A stretch of DNA of 64,000 nt from SIG307 sp045596385 (GCA_045596385.1 JAZOCC010000007.1:162186-226185), one strand, 5' to 3'. Shown: positions 51,680-60,530, counted from the first letter of the stretch. The notes: generated by a model not told the origin, from the letters alone. Numbers and translations: made by a program.

Positions 51680-51707
51680 TGCATTTCTATTATAGATGGG
51701 TTATGAT
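51680..51707 (+). promoter_or_regulatory. proximal promoter of the peptide gene
   Basis: TTGCAT (51680-51685), 16-base spacer, TATGAT (51702-51707), about 50 bases before the peptide start. Confidence 0.5.
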
Positions 51708-51758
51708 GCCAATGTAAGTTGAATCGAACAAATTTATTTTTAGTTGGAGGAAAAGGAA

Positions 51759-51953
51759 ATGAAGAAGTGGAATGCACCGGAAGTAGCAGAACTTAACATC
51801 AACGAGACCGCAAACGGTAAGTATGGCTTTGTACATGAGTGCCAGTATCATGATTGTATTTGTGATAATGAGGCAGATCACACTATTTGTGGACCGCACG
51901 AGTTTAACTGCAATCATAAGGATGAGACTGAGACTCCGGATGAGCTTAGCTAA
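51759..51953 (+). CDS. lasso-peptide-like RiPP precursor, Cys/His-rich
   Basis: A 64-residue peptide with GGAGG eight bases before the ATG. The first 18 residues resemble leaders of paeninodin-family lasso precursors: an aromatic-xx-Pro motif (W4-N-A-P7), hydrophobics at V9/L12/I14 and threonine T17 at -2 from a possible cut after A18. If the core starts at N19, E27 is core residue 9; if it starts at G20, it is residue 8. Both fit the Asp/Glu that closes a lasso ring. The rest holds five Cys (28, 33, 35, 44, 51) and five His, unusual for lasso peptides, and an acidic tail. An asparagine-synthetase-like gene follows. Identification is inference from pattern and context. Confidence 0.65.
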   Translation: MKKWNAPEVAELNINETANGKYGFVHECQYHDCICDNEADHTICGPHEFNCNHKDETETPDELS

Positions 51954-51983
51954 TAATTGCTAATACACTATTAGTGGATAAGG

Positions 51984-52020
51984 GTCCTTGCTTGGTATAA
52001 AACCATAGCAAGGACTTTTT
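51984..52020 (+). terminator. terminator after the peptide gene
   Basis: GTCCTTGCT (51984-51992) and AGCAAGGAC (52007-52015) with TTTTT. It should allow abundant precursor mRNA with limited read-through into the synthetase gene. Confidence 0.88.
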
Positions 52021-52151
52021 ACTTTATAAGAAATTGCGTAATTTCCTATAAAGTAAAAAACGCTCCGCTGTGGATGCGCACGCTTTTGCAGCGGGAGATG
52101 TCGCATAAATGCGACGCAAAAGCGTCGCGAGAGTTTCGCAAGCGAAACTCT
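52021..52151 (+). repeat. structured interspersed element, copy B
   Basis: Second copy of the element at 31277-31389. In order: hairpin ACTTTATA/TATAAAGT (52021-52054) with an inner GAAATT/AATTTC pairing; AAACGCTCCGC and GGATGCGCAC; stem CGCTTTTGC (52081-52089)/GCAAAAGCG (52116-52124) enclosing GTCGCA/TGCGAC; and palindrome AGAGTTTCGC/GCGAAACTCT (52130-52151). Stem sequences differ from copy A on both arms while pairing is kept. It lies between the peptide terminator and the asparagine-synthetase-like gene. Confidence 0.8.
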
Positions 52152-52186
52152 TTGCTCTTTGTTGTAGCACTTTGCAGGAGGAGATT

Positions 52187-54112
52187 ATGAGCGGAATTTA
52201 CGGTTTTTTTGGAACAGAACAAAAGCGGAATATCCTGAAGGCGGATGCGGAGAAGCTAAGACTTTGGAATAAAGCCTACGGAACCGTCGGAGAGAACATC
52301 TTTATTGGACAAAGAGCTTTATTGGGTTCTTTTCTGGAATCTTTTTCGGATAAAATAAAGAAAAGCAGTCCTGTGATCAGATGCGACGGAATATATGCGG
52401 TGATTGATGCTGTTTTATATAATCGGGAGGAGCTTTTACAAGAAACGGAATTAGCCGTAACTTGTTCTGACGAGGAGTTACTGTTGGATTATATACGGAA
52501 ATTCGGACCGGAGAAACTGAAAAAGGTAAACGGAGATTTTTGCGGTGCAATTTATGATGAGTCAGAAGATACGGTGACTTTATTCCGTGATCATATGGGA
52601 AATCGGCCGTTGTTTTATTATTGTGATAGTGAATGCGTTGTGTTTTCTACCGACATCCGTGGGTTATTGGCGATGAAGGAAGTAGATGATACAGTAAATG
52701 AAAAATGGTTATGGGGGATGCTTACAGGGTCTGCTTATATGGGGGCGGAAAACACAGAATTTGCCCATGTTTTTTGCGTAAAACCGGCATCTTATATGAC
52801 ATTTTCTTTGAGAGAAAGCGAGATGGTAACGGAGAAGAAGACGTACTGGAGGTTGGGAAACAAAAAGATTCGATTGTCTTCGGAACAAGCCTATATTGAT
52901 CGGATGAGAGAATTGATAACGGATGCTGTAAAACGAAGACTGAACGCATTTTCCGGTGAGATAGGGGCGGAATTGTCCGGTGGGTTGGATTCCGGTGTTA
53001 TTGATATATTGATTCATCGACTCGGGAGGGATTGTACCTTTTTTTCCTGGTCTGCTTCACCGGAGGATATTCCTTATGCAGAGAATGACGAGCGGTTAAT
53101 AATCGATGATATATGTAAGCAGGAGGGAATTACGTGCAACTACGGCGGAAGCGAGATTGTGTTTGACGAGGAAAGTGTTCTGACTAAAAAAGTACGCCAG
53201 ATTGGCTTAAATCCGATGTTTTATGAGGGGGCAAACCGGATGTATGTGTTACCTCCATATGTAAACACCCTTTCTATTTCGGAGACGGCCCAGTTTATGA
53301 ACCGTAGAGGCATAAATGTTGTATTTACCGGACATGGCGGGGATGAGGGAGTAAGTCATCGCGGTAATCCGTATGAACTATTCTATCATAAGGAATATAT
53401 TGCATATTGGAAATATATGTGGTCTCGGACAAAGGGACGGAGAGTGCGTCTGTATCAGACAATGAAGCTGTGCTATAATAATTTATTCAAGACAAGAAAA
53501 CAATTGAGAGGTTCTTATGAAGGTCTTTTTCATATCAAGGACATGATTAAGGAAGAATTTTGTGAAAAAGCTGCTTCTTTCGAGCGTCCTCCGCTTATGT
53601 TTGCTTATGATACAAAGGGATATATTATAAATGGAGGAAGCAGAAACCGTCTTGATGTTATGGCACTGTTGGGTGCTTATTCGGGAGCAAGATATATAGC
53701 CCCGTATTTAGATTATCGGCTGGTTGATTTTGCGGTATCTATCCCACGGCGTATGTTTTTAAAAAATGGAACGAAACGTTATATTTTTAGAGAAGCATTT
53801 AAGGATATAATGCCGGACTCGCTGTATACTTTAATGTATAAGGATACTCCGAGCTGGACGAATTATCAGAAGGAGCCTCAGTCTGATGAGGACTATAAGA
53901 AGAAGAAAGCCAGAGGTCTCAGCCTTCTGGAACGGGAATACTGGAACGAATATCTTGATTGGGATGCATTGGAGGATTGGGCGAAACAGGAACGCAGAGA
54001 AGAGGATGAAATGAGGGATAAGGGAACGTTCCGTTGTATTTCCACATGTGTTTTGATACAAAATGTGGTGACTAGGTCCAAAGAAGTGCATGAGCCGCAA
54101 AGTGAGTTATGA
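52187..54112 (+). CDS. asparagine-synthetase-like protein without glutaminase cysteine (possible lasso cyclase)
   Basis: A 641-residue protein with the two-domain plan of AsnB: an Ntn-type domain (1-200) and an ATP-pyrophosphatase domain. The PP-loop SGGLDSG starts at S264, and FTGHGGDEG is also kept. The residue after Met is Ser (MSGIYGFFG) instead of the Cys needed to hydrolyse glutamine, so ammonia release is unlikely. Loss of this Cys with retention of ATP-dependent carboxylate activation is what lasso peptide cyclases show. The gene follows a lasso-like precursor. GGAGGAG precedes ATG 52187; the longer frame to 52109 runs through the structured repeat. No leader peptidase or recognition protein gene is next to it. 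Confidence 0.8.
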   Translation: MSGIYGFFGTEQKRNILKADAEKLRLWNKAYGTVGENIFIGQRALLGSFLESFSDKIKKSSPVIRCDGIYAVIDAVLYNREELLQETELAVTCSDEELLLDYIRKFGPEKLKKVNGDFCGAIYDESEDTVTLFRDHMGNRPLFYYCDSECVVFSTDIRGLLAMKEVDDTVNEKWLWGMLTGSAYMGAENTEFAHVFCVKPASYMTFSLRESEMVTEKKTYWRLGNKKIRLSSEQAYIDRMRELITDAVKRRLNAFSGEIGAELSGGLDSGVIDILIHRLGRDCTFFSWSASPEDIPYAENDERLIIDDICKQEGITCNYGGSEIVFDEESVLTKKVRQIGLNPMFYEGANRMYVLPPYVNTLSISETAQFMNRRGINVVFTGHGGDEGVSHRGNPYELFYHKEYIAYWKYMWSRTKGRRVRLYQTMKLCYNNLFKTRKQLRGSYEGLFHIKDMIKEEFCEKAASFERPPLMFAYDTKGYIINGGSRNRLDVMALLGAYSGARYIAPYLDYRLVDFAVSIPRRMFLKNGTKRYIFREAFKDIMPDSLYTLMYKDTPSWTNYQKEPQSDEDYKKKKARGLSLLEREYWNEYLDWDALEDWAKQERREEDEMRDKGTFRCISTCVLIQNVVTRSKEVHEPQSEL

Positions 54113-54265
54113 GTTAAAATATATTAACAATTTGTTTTGCGTATAGTTATATATTTATAGTGATTTTTTGCGTCTTATATGCTACAATATAAGAAATAGA
54201 GCGTGGGCTGATAAGATAATTTTGATGTAAGTAGCGTTTTTTCGAAAGAGGAAAGGCGGTGTCCT

Positions 54266-56077
54266 ATGGTCAAAATAACATCGACGATGATTGTGCATAG
54301 ACCGGAACGGGTGTTGTATTATTTGCCGGAGACTACGGAAGAAGTGAATCAGAGTATTGCAGACGGAGTGTGCCCGTTGGCTTTAGCGGAGTACCGGTAT
54401 GCTTTCGGTACCTATGATGATGTGGGCGCTTTTTATTTGCCGTCCGCCCTGCAAAAGGAATTAGGAAAGAATTGGGTCGTAGGCCTTGAGTACAGAAAGG
54501 ATGACCCTGCGGTGAAGGTGCCGGAGAAGCTACCTTTTGTGGAGCTTCCGGAATGTAATGTGATTATTCAGGATGTTTCTTATGAAGGGCAATTGACAGA
54601 AGAAGTGCTTCATGAAATTGTTTGTTACGGCAGAGAGTATAAAGACGATAAAAGTGCAGAGTATCGTTATGTGCAGGATGGTTTAGTAGCGGCTTTTACC
54701 TCGAAGGAGAAGCTTCGTGTTTTACATGAAATTCAACTGGTTGATGAGAATGCTTTGTTTTTAAACCGGATGGGGCATGAGTATTCGAAAGAGGAGTTGC
54801 TTACGAAAGCATACCATGACCCGATTACCGGATACTATAACTGGTCTTGGATGTGGGATTGTCTTGCGTCTCATTATCTTGAAGGCATCAAGGATTATGG
54901 GTTTGTACATTTTGACATTAAAGATTTTAATATGATTAATGAATTGTACAATCATCAGGTGGCAAATGATGTACTGACCAGAGTGACCCGGAATATTGAA
55001 GCACACAAGGATTGGATTTATTTTGGAGCAAGATGTGACAATGATAATTTTGCACTGATGATTCGGGATATGCCGGAGGCGGAAGTCAGAGAGAAACTGA
55101 CAGATTTTTTTGAGGAGATATCGATTCTTGATGAGGATCCGTCCTACCGGATTTATTACAGATGTGGCGCTGTGAATATGCGAAATGCGATGAATGTAGG
55201 AAATATCGTTGCCGATTGTGCAAAGATGGCACAGGCCACAGGTACCAGGATTAACGTAACGGAGATAAATTTTTATACCAATGAAATGCACGAGAATCTC
55301 CTTTGGGGCAAGCATTTGAAGGCTTATTTGAATACGGCGATTGAAGAGGATGAGTTTTTGGTGTATTTGCAACCGAAGATAGACGTTCATACGGAACATA
55401 TCTACGGTGCAGAAGCATTGGTACGCTGGAAGTATAAGCATAGAAAATTGCTTTCTCCGTATCACTTTATTCCGCATTTCGAAGCGGATGATTCCATTAT
55501 AAAAGTAGATAATCTGGTGCTTCGTAAGGTTTGCGAGAAGCTAAAGGAATGGAAGGAGAGAGGACTTCCGTTGTATCCGGTTTCGGTAAATTTATCCAGA
55601 AAGCATATGGAGCAGGCGTATTTATCGGATTATTTGACTGAGATTGTAGATATCTACGGAGTAGACCATTCTCTGATTGAGTTTGAGTTAACGGAGACCG
55701 TTGCTTCCGACAATCATAAGTATATGATTTCCGTGATGGAGGAGCTAAAGGAAAAGGGGTTCCGGATATCCATGGATGATTTCGGAACCGGCTATTCTTC
55801 CTTTGCATTGTTAAAAGAAATGCCGCTGGATACGCTGAAAATCGATAAGAGCTTTGTGGATTTGCTTGCGGCTGAGGAAAATCCGGACAAAATCCGCATT
55901 ATTTTACGGCATATCATTTCTATGGCAAGGGAATTGGGAATGCATTGTGTTGCGGAAGGTGCGGAGGAGTATGCACAAGTGCATGCTTTGGGAGAACTGG
56001 GTTGTGAAGTAATTCAGGGTTACTATTACAGCAAGCCGATTCCGGCGGAGGAGTTTGAAGAAAAATATCTTTTATGA
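54266..56077 (+). CDS. EAL-domain cyclic-di-GMP phosphodiesterase with degenerate GGDEF domain
   Basis: A 603-residue cytoplasmic protein. The N-terminal 170 residues are not recognised. A GGDEF fold (about 180-335; DPITGYYNWSWM, FVHFDIKDFNMINE) has lost its signature: the GGDEF position reads CDNDNF, so it should not make cyclic di-GMP. The EAL domain (about 345-600) looks active: YGAEALVRW, ELTETVASDN, MDDFGTGYSSF, LKIDKSFV and the catalytic glutamate region CVAEGAE. It would hydrolyse cyclic di-GMP. GAAAGGCGG precedes the ATG. The 153 bases upstream are AT-rich without a clear promoter. Confidence 0.92.
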   Translation: MVKITSTMIVHRPERVLYYLPETTEEVNQSIADGVCPLALAEYRYAFGTYDDVGAFYLPSALQKELGKNWVVGLEYRKDDPAVKVPEKLPFVELPECNVIIQDVSYEGQLTEEVLHEIVCYGREYKDDKSAEYRYVQDGLVAAFTSKEKLRVLHEIQLVDENALFLNRMGHEYSKEELLTKAYHDPITGYYNWSWMWDCLASHYLEGIKDYGFVHFDIKDFNMINELYNHQVANDVLTRVTRNIEAHKDWIYFGARCDNDNFALMIRDMPEAEVREKLTDFFEEISILDEDPSYRIYYRCGAVNMRNAMNVGNIVADCAKMAQATGTRINVTEINFYTNEMHENLLWGKHLKAYLNTAIEEDEFLVYLQPKIDVHTEHIYGAEALVRWKYKHRKLLSPYHFIPHFEADDSIIKVDNLVLRKVCEKLKEWKERGLPLYPVSVNLSRKHMEQAYLSDYLTEIVDIYGVDHSLIEFELTETVASDNHKYMISVMEELKEKGFRISMDDFGTGYSSFALLKEMPLDTLKIDKSFVDLLAAEENPDKIRIILRHIISMARELGMHCVAEGAEEYAQVHALGELGCEVIQGYYYSKPIPAEEFEEKYLL

Positions 56078-56103
56078 TGATGAAAGAGAATGTGATGCGT
56101 AAG

Positions 56104-56143
56104 GCATGTAATTCGAAACAATTCGGATTACATGTCTTTTTTT
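56104..56143 (+). terminator. terminator after the EAL gene
   Basis: GCATGTAAT and ATTACATGT with an inner TCGAA/TTCGG pairing, followed by CTTTTTTT. The remaining bases to 56359 contain no recognised feature apart from an AT-rich leader. Confidence 0.8.
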
Positions 56144-56359
56144 GCTCTGCATGGATCGCACTGCGGCGGACCGGAACCGGGTGCAACCGTAAGTTGCATG
56201 AATTGCATATTGTACATGGTAGAAGGCGAAAAATTTTCATGTTATAGTAAAATCATCAAAGAAGTTGTTTTAAAATGAAACTTTTTGTTGGTGTGAAGTG
56301 TATTATAGACGGAGGTTTTCATTAAAAACAACCATAAGAGAAAGCAAAGGAGAAACAGT

Positions 56360-57967
56360 ATGAAGAAATCATTATATTTTGCCATGGCGTTACTAACATT
56401 CTCGTTAGTTGCATGTGGAACACAGAACACCCCGGAGATTCAAACGCCGGAAATTGAAAACGGAAAAGAAGACGTAACAGAAACCCCTTCAGAGGAAAAT
56501 GTTATTCCGGAAATGACTTCGGAAGCAACAGCGACTCCGGAACCTACCCCGGAGCCGACAGCAACACCGGTACCAACACCGGAGCCGAAAGACCTTATCG
56601 ACGAAGACGACACTGCTCTTGAGCTCTTAAAAAACACTCTTGGCAATATAGAGTATTTGAAATCAAGAAGCTTCGGTATGAGCGAATACTATATAGACAG
56701 CGAAACAGATGTTGAGATTAGCAAAGGTTACTCGTTCGATGACACCGGAAAAACAAGAGAAAGTGTGTCTTTTGAAAATAATAAACTGAATACAGAGGTT
56801 TCTACGGAAAGATGGGTAGAGCCATCCGGAAATGAGTTCACTATTTATGATTATGCTTACGATAATAAGCAAGGCGAGGTTACTTCTGCAACAGAAAACC
56901 CGGTAAATCACTTACAATGGCTCAGCAATATACCTTTCGAGGATTTCGAATACTACATATTCGTCTCTCCGGGAGTCGGAGCTTACACAAGCGTCCACAT
57001 AACAGTGCAGGAGTTGGAAGATAAATTGGGGCTTTCATTTTCACAGCTGCTTGAAAAAGCCGGCGAAGACAAGGAAGCGATAGCAAACTTCCCTGTGCTG
57101 CTCAAGTTCCATTTCAATGCAACAAAGGACTTGTATTTGGCAACGGCAGCAGTTCTTCCTGACGATATCGAAGACGATAACTTTAAGAACATCGAAGATT
57201 GCTACTTTGAATTAAGATTTATTGAACGAACTGCTGAATATCCAACCTACGTAAATATACCTTATCAGTTTTTTGAGGAAGATAATTACGGAGATCTGAG
57301 CAGATACCCGGCAGAACCTGATCTCGACTTTGATTACAGAGAAGTATTAGATGCAAGCCTCGGTAACGAAGAATGGAGAAACTCCGGAACAATTAAACTC
57401 CGCTACGATTACAAGGATGCAGACAGGGAAGTTACTGTTGTAAGGACCTGTACGGTGAATGACAGAGTAATGAAGGTAGAAGAAACCTTTGACTCAGAGG
57501 TATATTACGAAGAAGAGGAGCATACAACTTCTACGTATTTTGTAGAAAAGAAGGAGAATTCTTACGTGGTACACGAAGAAGGGGCAGAGCCTAAGGAACT
57601 CGACGCAGACCCGACGGGTATCTTTGATTTACTGGACAAGTCCTATTACTTCAAGCCAATCTACCGGGTTAGGGAAAGGTACTCTTATGAACTTGGCACC
57701 CAAAAATCCTTGGATGACATAAAGTATTATTATAACTTTGATATCAAGAGATTATTTGATGGCTTAAATAAGGCGCCGGTAACCGTAAAAAGTGCTGATT
57801 TAGTAGACGCAACCTTAAAAATCTCTATTGAGGAGCATACTTTTAGCGGAATGACATTTGATTTATACATTCCAGTTTCAGGGGATTATTCTTACTTAAA
57901 TCCGCGTGTATTGATCTATGTTGATTTTGTGGATATGGGAACTCCGGTAGAAGTAACATTACCGTAA
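56360..57967 (+). CDS. hypothetical lipoprotein with Pro/Thr linker
   Basis: A 535-residue surface lipoprotein: signal peptide with lipobox LVAC at about residue 20, a Thr/Glu/Pro linker with TPEPTPEPTATPVPTPEP (about 55-75) much like those of the secreted xylanases, then about 460 residues of predicted beta-rich sequence rich in Tyr, Asp and Glu. No known domain. AGCAAAGGAG precedes the ATG. The next gene is another lipoprotein 18 bases downstream with similar size, so the two are cotranscribed and possibly partners. A LolA/LppX-like fold is conceivable but not shown. Confidence 0.8.
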   Translation: MKKSLYFAMALLTFSLVACGTQNTPEIQTPEIENGKEDVTETPSEENVIPEMTSEATATPEPTPEPTATPVPTPEPKDLIDEDDTALELLKNTLGNIEYLKSRSFGMSEYYIDSETDVEISKGYSFDDTGKTRESVSFENNKLNTEVSTERWVEPSGNEFTIYDYAYDNKQGEVTSATENPVNHLQWLSNIPFEDFEYYIFVSPGVGAYTSVHITVQELEDKLGLSFSQLLEKAGEDKEAIANFPVLLKFHFNATKDLYLATAAVLPDDIEDDNFKNIEDCYFELRFIERTAEYPTYVNIPYQFFEEDNYGDLSRYPAEPDLDFDYREVLDASLGNEEWRNSGTIKLRYDYKDADREVTVVRTCTVNDRVMKVEETFDSEVYYEEEEHTTSTYFVEKKENSYVVHEEGAEPKELDADPTGIFDLLDKSYYFKPIYRVRERYSYELGTQKSLDDIKYYYNFDIKRLFDGLNKAPVTVKSADLVDATLKISIEEHTFSGMTFDLYIPVSGDYSYLNPRVLIYVDFVDMGTPVEVTLP

Positions 57968-57985
57968 GATAAGGAGGAGAGTAAA

Positions 57986-59572
57986 ATGAGAAAGCTTTTA
58001 TTAATCACAGCCATTTCCGTACTGGCATTTTCCGGTTTGTGCGGATGTAAGAACAATGCACCTGTTGAAAACAACCAGTCTGTACAAGAAGATATGCAAA
58101 AAGACGACACGAATAAGAAAGATGACGTTGACAAGGAAGATATCGATGATGAAAACAGCGGAAGCGATCAGGAGGATTTAGCTCCGGGAAAAGTAACCGC
58201 AGAAAGCCTTCTTCAGTCATGGGGAAATAAAGCTGTAGAATCAGCGTACATAGATTTGTCTATGGAACTGGAGCTTGATTACCTGGCAACGACCGAATGG
58301 AGCAGAATGGGCACAAATTACATAAAAGAAATGGTAAATGTGAAAGAAACACTGGATGCAAAGCTCGGAGATGGGGTATTTTACTTTAACAGAGTAGCAT
58401 CGGCCAATAATCAAGGTTTCCCGATAGATCAGGTATCGGAACTTTGGATTGAGACCGACGGAGAAAGAGTTAGGTACACTAAATTTAATCCGCAGGACGG
58501 GTATTGGTACACCGATGATACATGGGATACCGATATTGCAGCTTACCTGATGAACATGAAAAAGGTGTTTACGGGATTAACTTCTTCCGTCTACACGCAG
58601 ATGTCAATGGAAGAAAGTTCGGATGCGTATGTGGTTACGGCCGGAGTTGATCTTGAAAAGCTATTGTCTCTTTATCCAAAAGAGGAAGAGTATAAAGAGG
58701 AATTTTTTACAAAAGAATTCCTCGAAAAATACGGAGTTGACCTTACTGTTGTTTGCACGTTTGATAAAGAAACCTGTAACTTGTTAAGCATGTCCCTGGA
58801 ACCGAACGCGACTACGTTCGCCTGTGAGGAAGATGATCGTAGTAAAGAGTATATGTTTAACACCTTTATTTGCAAGCTTAACATCAATGAGTTAAGTGAT
58901 AAGGAGGAAGAGTTTCCTTACAGCGGATACGAAGAGATAGGAGAAAAGGTAAGGGAAGACAAAAAGGGCTTTCTGGACGACTGGTATGAAATGGATATCT
59001 TTGAACCGAATCTTGACAGAGTGCCGAGAGCATTAAAATTAACCACTCCGGAAAATTATGTCGAGAAGACGGATGAAATATCCAAGGACTGGACCTCTCT
59101 TGAATTCTTCTTTGACGGCAGGGCCCACACGCTCGGAGATCCGGTTTTCACTCTGACTGATACATGGTCTGAATATGAAGAAGGCGATTTAGACGAGGTG
59201 TATAGTTATTCATCATCCACTCTAAGCTTCGATAAAGACTTTGATCACAGTTTATTACATGTGGGATATTTTTCTCCGGACAGCTCAGATTTGCCGGCAA
59301 AGGACAGACATATTCACAGTATCGCATATGAAGGTGACTATAGAGATATTGTCGATGGAGTAGATACCTGTGATTTACAGGTGGGTACCTTTAAAATCGG
59401 AGGAAATTTCGAAGAGGCAAAAGGAGACCTTGGAGAAAGAAACATATATTATTATGGCGGAGACTTAATTTACCAGTATTATTCGGATTACGGAAGATGT
59501 GCGCTAAACGTAACCGTTGACAACAATATCATCACCGGAATAAGACTCTATTATAGTAACTGGGATTATTAA
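57986..59572 (+). CDS. hypothetical lipoprotein
   Basis: A 528-residue lipoprotein with lipobox LCGC at about residue 21, a short Asp/Lys-rich spacer (NKKDDVDKEDIDDENSG) and two apparent soluble parts: residues 70-320, with a LolA/DUF6612-like feel (SLLQSWGNKAVESAYIDLS, WIETDGERVRYTK), and an acidic C-terminal domain 340-528. No confident family. AAGGAGGAGAG precedes the ATG. It forms an operon with the upstream lipoprotein and is ended by the hairpin at 59593. Confidence 0.8.
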   Translation: MRKLLLITAISVLAFSGLCGCKNNAPVENNQSVQEDMQKDDTNKKDDVDKEDIDDENSGSDQEDLAPGKVTAESLLQSWGNKAVESAYIDLSMELELDYLATTEWSRMGTNYIKEMVNVKETLDAKLGDGVFYFNRVASANNQGFPIDQVSELWIETDGERVRYTKFNPQDGYWYTDDTWDTDIAAYLMNMKKVFTGLTSSVYTQMSMEESSDAYVVTAGVDLEKLLSLYPKEEEYKEEFFTKEFLEKYGVDLTVVCTFDKETCNLLSMSLEPNATTFACEEDDRSKEYMFNTFICKLNINELSDKEEEFPYSGYEEIGEKVREDKKGFLDDWYEMDIFEPNLDRVPRALKLTTPENYVEKTDEISKDWTSLEFFFDGRAHTLGDPVFTLTDTWSEYEEGDLDEVYSYSSSTLSFDKDFDHSLLHVGYFSPDSSDLPAKDRHIHSIAYEGDYRDIVDGVDTCDLQVGTFKIGGNFEEAKGDLGERNIYYYGGDLIYQYYSDYGRCALNVTVDNNIITGIRLYYSNWDY

Positions 59573-59592
59573 ATGAGATTGCGCCTTGAGAG

Positions 59593-59625
59593 AGAAAGGG
59601 TTTCGTAAGGGACCCTTTCTTTTTT
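59593..59625 (+). terminator. terminator of the lipoprotein operon
   Basis: AGAAAGGGT and ACCCTTTCT form a 9-bp stem, followed by TTTTTG. Confidence 0.9.
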
Positions 59626-59636
59626 GATGATATCGA

Positions 59637-59665
59637 TTGAATAAAACGGAAGAATACGGTATACT
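59637..59665 (+). promoter_or_regulatory. promoter of the AAC(3)-like gene
   Basis: TTGAAT (59637-59642), 17-base spacer, TATACT (59660-59665). Confidence 0.65.
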
Positions 59666-59720
59666 GGAACTGGGATAAGCGGAGTCGACAACTATAGGAT
59701 GAATGGAACGGAGTGTAGAT

Positions 59721-60512
59721 ATGATGTATTCCAAAGAAGACTTAAAGCGGGATTTAAAAGGGATGGGACTGAAACCGACGGATGCCCTGATGGTGCATTC
59801 TTCCATGAAGTCCATCGGTGCGGTGGACGGCGGTGCGGATACGGTGGTGGATGTGTTTATGGAGTATTTGAAGGATGGATTGTTTATGACACCGACCCAT
59901 ACCTGGGCACAAATGAGCAGGGAGTATTCCACCTTTGACCCTGCGACAGAGCCGGCCTGTGTAGGAATTATCCCAAATGTTTTCAGACAAAGGGAAGGTG
60001 TGGTACGTTCCTTGCATCCCACACACAGTATTGCGGCGTATGGACCGAAGGCGGCAGAGTACATAAAGGGAGAAGAAAACGCTACATCTCCGTGTCCTCC
60101 CGGAGGATGCTGGGATAGATTGCGTGACATTGATGCAAAGATATTGCTTTTGGGTGTGACCCATACGAGAAATACCTACATTCACAGTGTAGACGAGGTG
60201 CTGAAGATTAAGGACCGTCTGACAGACGAACCGACCCTGATGCATGTGGTAATGCCGGACGGAAGTATGAAGGATGTGCCGATGTACCGACATTTTAACA
60301 GGACGTTAGGGACCGGGAATTTTTCGGAAGAGTTTGATAAGATGAAGCAGGCATTTTATGATCTGGGTGCGGCAAAGCCTGTAAAATTCGGTGATGCGGA
60401 CTGCATTTTGTGTGAGGCAAGGAAGATATTTGCGGTATGTGAGAAACTGTTTTCCATTGAGGAAAATTGTGTAATTGACCGGGCTGTGATACCGGAGAAT
60501 TGGTGGAAATAG
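59721..60512 (+). CDS. aminoglycoside 3-N-acetyltransferase family (AAC(3)/YokD-like)
   Basis: A 263-residue member of the AAC(3) fold, acetyl-CoA-dependent. Family landmarks are LMVHSSMKSIGAV, THTWAQMSR, the RSLHPTHSIAAYGPKA motif with the conserved catalytic histidine, and LLLGVTHTRNTYIHSVDE. It is closer to the YokD-like chromosomal group than to resistance enzymes, so antibiotic resistance should not be assumed. The natural substrate is unknown. Two adjacent ATGs (59721 and 59724) lie behind GGAGTG; the start at 59703 is less likely. A small unknown gene follows after 18 bases. Confidence 0.88.
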   Translation: MMYSKEDLKRDLKGMGLKPTDALMVHSSMKSIGAVDGGADTVVDVFMEYLKDGLFMTPTHTWAQMSREYSTFDPATEPACVGIIPNVFRQREGVVRSLHPTHSIAAYGPKAAEYIKGEENATSPCPPGGCWDRLRDIDAKILLLGVTHTRNTYIHSVDEVLKIKDRLTDEPTLMHVVMPDGSMKDVPMYRHFNRTLGTGNFSEEFDKMKQAFYDLGAAKPVKFGDADCILCEARKIFAVCEKLFSIEENCVIDRAVIPENWWK

Positions 60513-60530
60513 AAAGGAGCGTAACATAGT

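Noticed and set aside
51759..51953. Ribosomal or regulatory zinc-finger protein instead of a RiPP precursor
   Set aside because: The Cys/His spacing fits no standard ribbon, and the leader-like N-terminus plus following AsnB-like gene favour a precursor; the alternative is not fully excluded.
54761..55477. Minus-strand frame of 238 codons inside the EAL gene
   Set aside because: Shadow of a well supported GGDEF/EAL coding sequence.
59721..60512. Acquired aminoglycoside resistance gene
   Set aside because: Sequence fits the chromosomal YokD-like branch of the AAC(3) fold, and there is no mobile element or other resistance gene nearby.
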